Shown: positions 63,636 through 64,000 of the stretch, piece after piece | Layout: each line of letters starts with the position of its first letter | Numbering within the stretch: position 1 is the first letter of the stretch | Assembly: GCF_021290925.1 (NCBI RefSeq) | Contig: NZ_JAJSLX010000002.1 | Coordinates: 1,422,235-1,486,234, forward strand | DNA: 64,000 bases | Direction of reading: 5' to 3' | Origin: Sessilibacter corallicola | GTDB taxonomy: Bacteria; Pseudomonadota; Gammaproteobacteria; Pseudomonadales; Cellvibrionaceae | Notes under the pieces: model-generated | Seen by the model: only the letters and a program-made list of their open reading frames with translations | Told to the model about the DNA's origin: nothing | The model's database searches: none | Translations under genes and position numbers: made by a program

Positions 63636-63680
63636 AAAACTGCTCTTCACTGAATGGTGAATGAGCAGTTTTCTATTTTA
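63636..63680 (+). terminator. Intrinsic terminator after bamB
   Basis: AAAACTGCTC (63636-63645) pairs with GAGCAGTTTT (63663-63672), with inner TTCAC/GTGAA pairing, then CTATTTTA. Confidence 0.85.
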
Positions 63681-63812
63681 TGGCTTATCTGTTGGAACAC
63701 TCACACACAATTCCTCTTGATGTTAAACTCTCCCCATAATTCTATATTTGAAACTGCATGATCGTTATTCGTGTAGCCTAAATTTACGTAATCATATTGG
63801 TATTGATAATAA

Positions 63813-64000
63813 ATGTTGCCTGTTATTGCCCTTGTGGGTCGCCCTAATGTTGGTAAATCCACGCTTTTTAATCAGTTTACTCGCTCCAGGGATGCATTAG
63901 TTGCCGACTTTTCAGGTCTGACTCGCGACCGAAAATACGGTGAAGCTAATTTGCTGGGCCGTAAATGCATGATTGTTGATACCGGCGGTTTGAGCGGCGA
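63813..64000 (+). CDS. der: GTPase Der, N-terminal part (runs off the right edge)
   Basis: The first 62 codons of the double-GTPase ribosome-assembly factor: [20 protein letters not shown] carries the first G1 motif (GRPNVGKS), then [10 protein letters not shown] (G2 region) and IVDTGGL (G3 region). Its position after bamB is the conserved gammaproteobacterial order. Confidence 0.95.
   Translation, partial: MLPVIALVGRPNVGKSTLFNQFTRSRDALVADFSGLTRDRKYGEANLLGRKCMIVDTGGLSG

Noticed and set aside
1-64000. CRISPR array or rRNA genes
   Set aside because: No regularly spaced direct repeats of 23-47 bp and no rRNA signatures were seen on either strand.

Overview
The window looks like a chromosomal segment of a moderately AT-rich gammaproteobacterium. 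The strongest argument is the block at the right end: 4.5S RNA, an IscS-type cysteine desulfurase, ndk, rlmN, pilF/pilW, rodZ, ispG, hisS, yfgM, bamB and der, in the order typical of gammaproteobacteria such as Pseudomonas. The AcnD/PrpF version of the methylcitrate cycle with a GntR-type regulator, a LexA box of the TACTGTATATATA-CAGTA type and a sigma-54 enhancer/promoter system agree with this. Genus cannot be decided from the sequence alone.

Layout. (1) 0-5 kb: a scarred, mobile-looking segment. A 3' fragment of a tRNA-Arg(TCG) gene (408-455) shares 22 bp, inverted, with a decayed tRNA-Arg-like sequence at 4948-5004 that sits next to a decayed tRNA-His-like sequence. Between them lie a voltage-gated K+ channel/BRCT-protein pair and topB, with two near-perfect LexA boxes. 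(2) 5-10 kb: lipoprotein, DinB-like protein, sulfide:quinone oxidoreductase, L-2-hydroxyglutarate oxidase. (3) 10.6-13.5 kb: a compact cluster of three DUF2589-like paralogues plus a small zinc-ribbon protein. (4) 13.6-25 kb: a secreted ExeM/NucH-type nuclease with duplicated lamin-tail domains, then a MacAB-like export operon with its own NtrC-type regulator and histidine kinase, preceded by a sigma-54 promoter and helically phased TGTCCG repeats.

(5) 25.3-33.1 kb is the most remarkable part: an apparent multi-gene conflict/defence locus encoding SLATT (2TM) - TIR - MoxR AAA+ - a 987-aa vWA-like/FGE fusion - a Tse2-like ADP-ribosyltransferase toxin - a Tsi2-like small partner - a second FGE-fold protein. 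The last gene ends in a GC-rich, A-poor, NNC-codon-rich segment followed by a short hairpin: the signature of a diversity-generating retroelement (DGR) variable region. No reverse transcriptase or template repeat is in the window, so the diversifying machinery would have to act in trans. (6) 33.4-41.8 kb: animal-type haem peroxidase, an IS4-like remnant, a DUF4132 protein with an overlapping minimal nucleotidyltransferase, and a second MoxR/VWA module (ankyrin protein, metallopeptidase-like VWA protein, divergent AAA+ ATPase).

(7) 42-49.5 kb: methylcitrate (propionate) operon gntR-prpB-prpC-acnD-prpF with five palindromic operator-like sites upstream and several intrinsic terminators inside. 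(8) 49.5-53.2 kb: long AT-rich gap, YHS-domain protein, AEC transporter, PTPS/QueD-like protein. (9) 53.6-64 kb: the conserved housekeeping block, ending in the first 62 codons of der.
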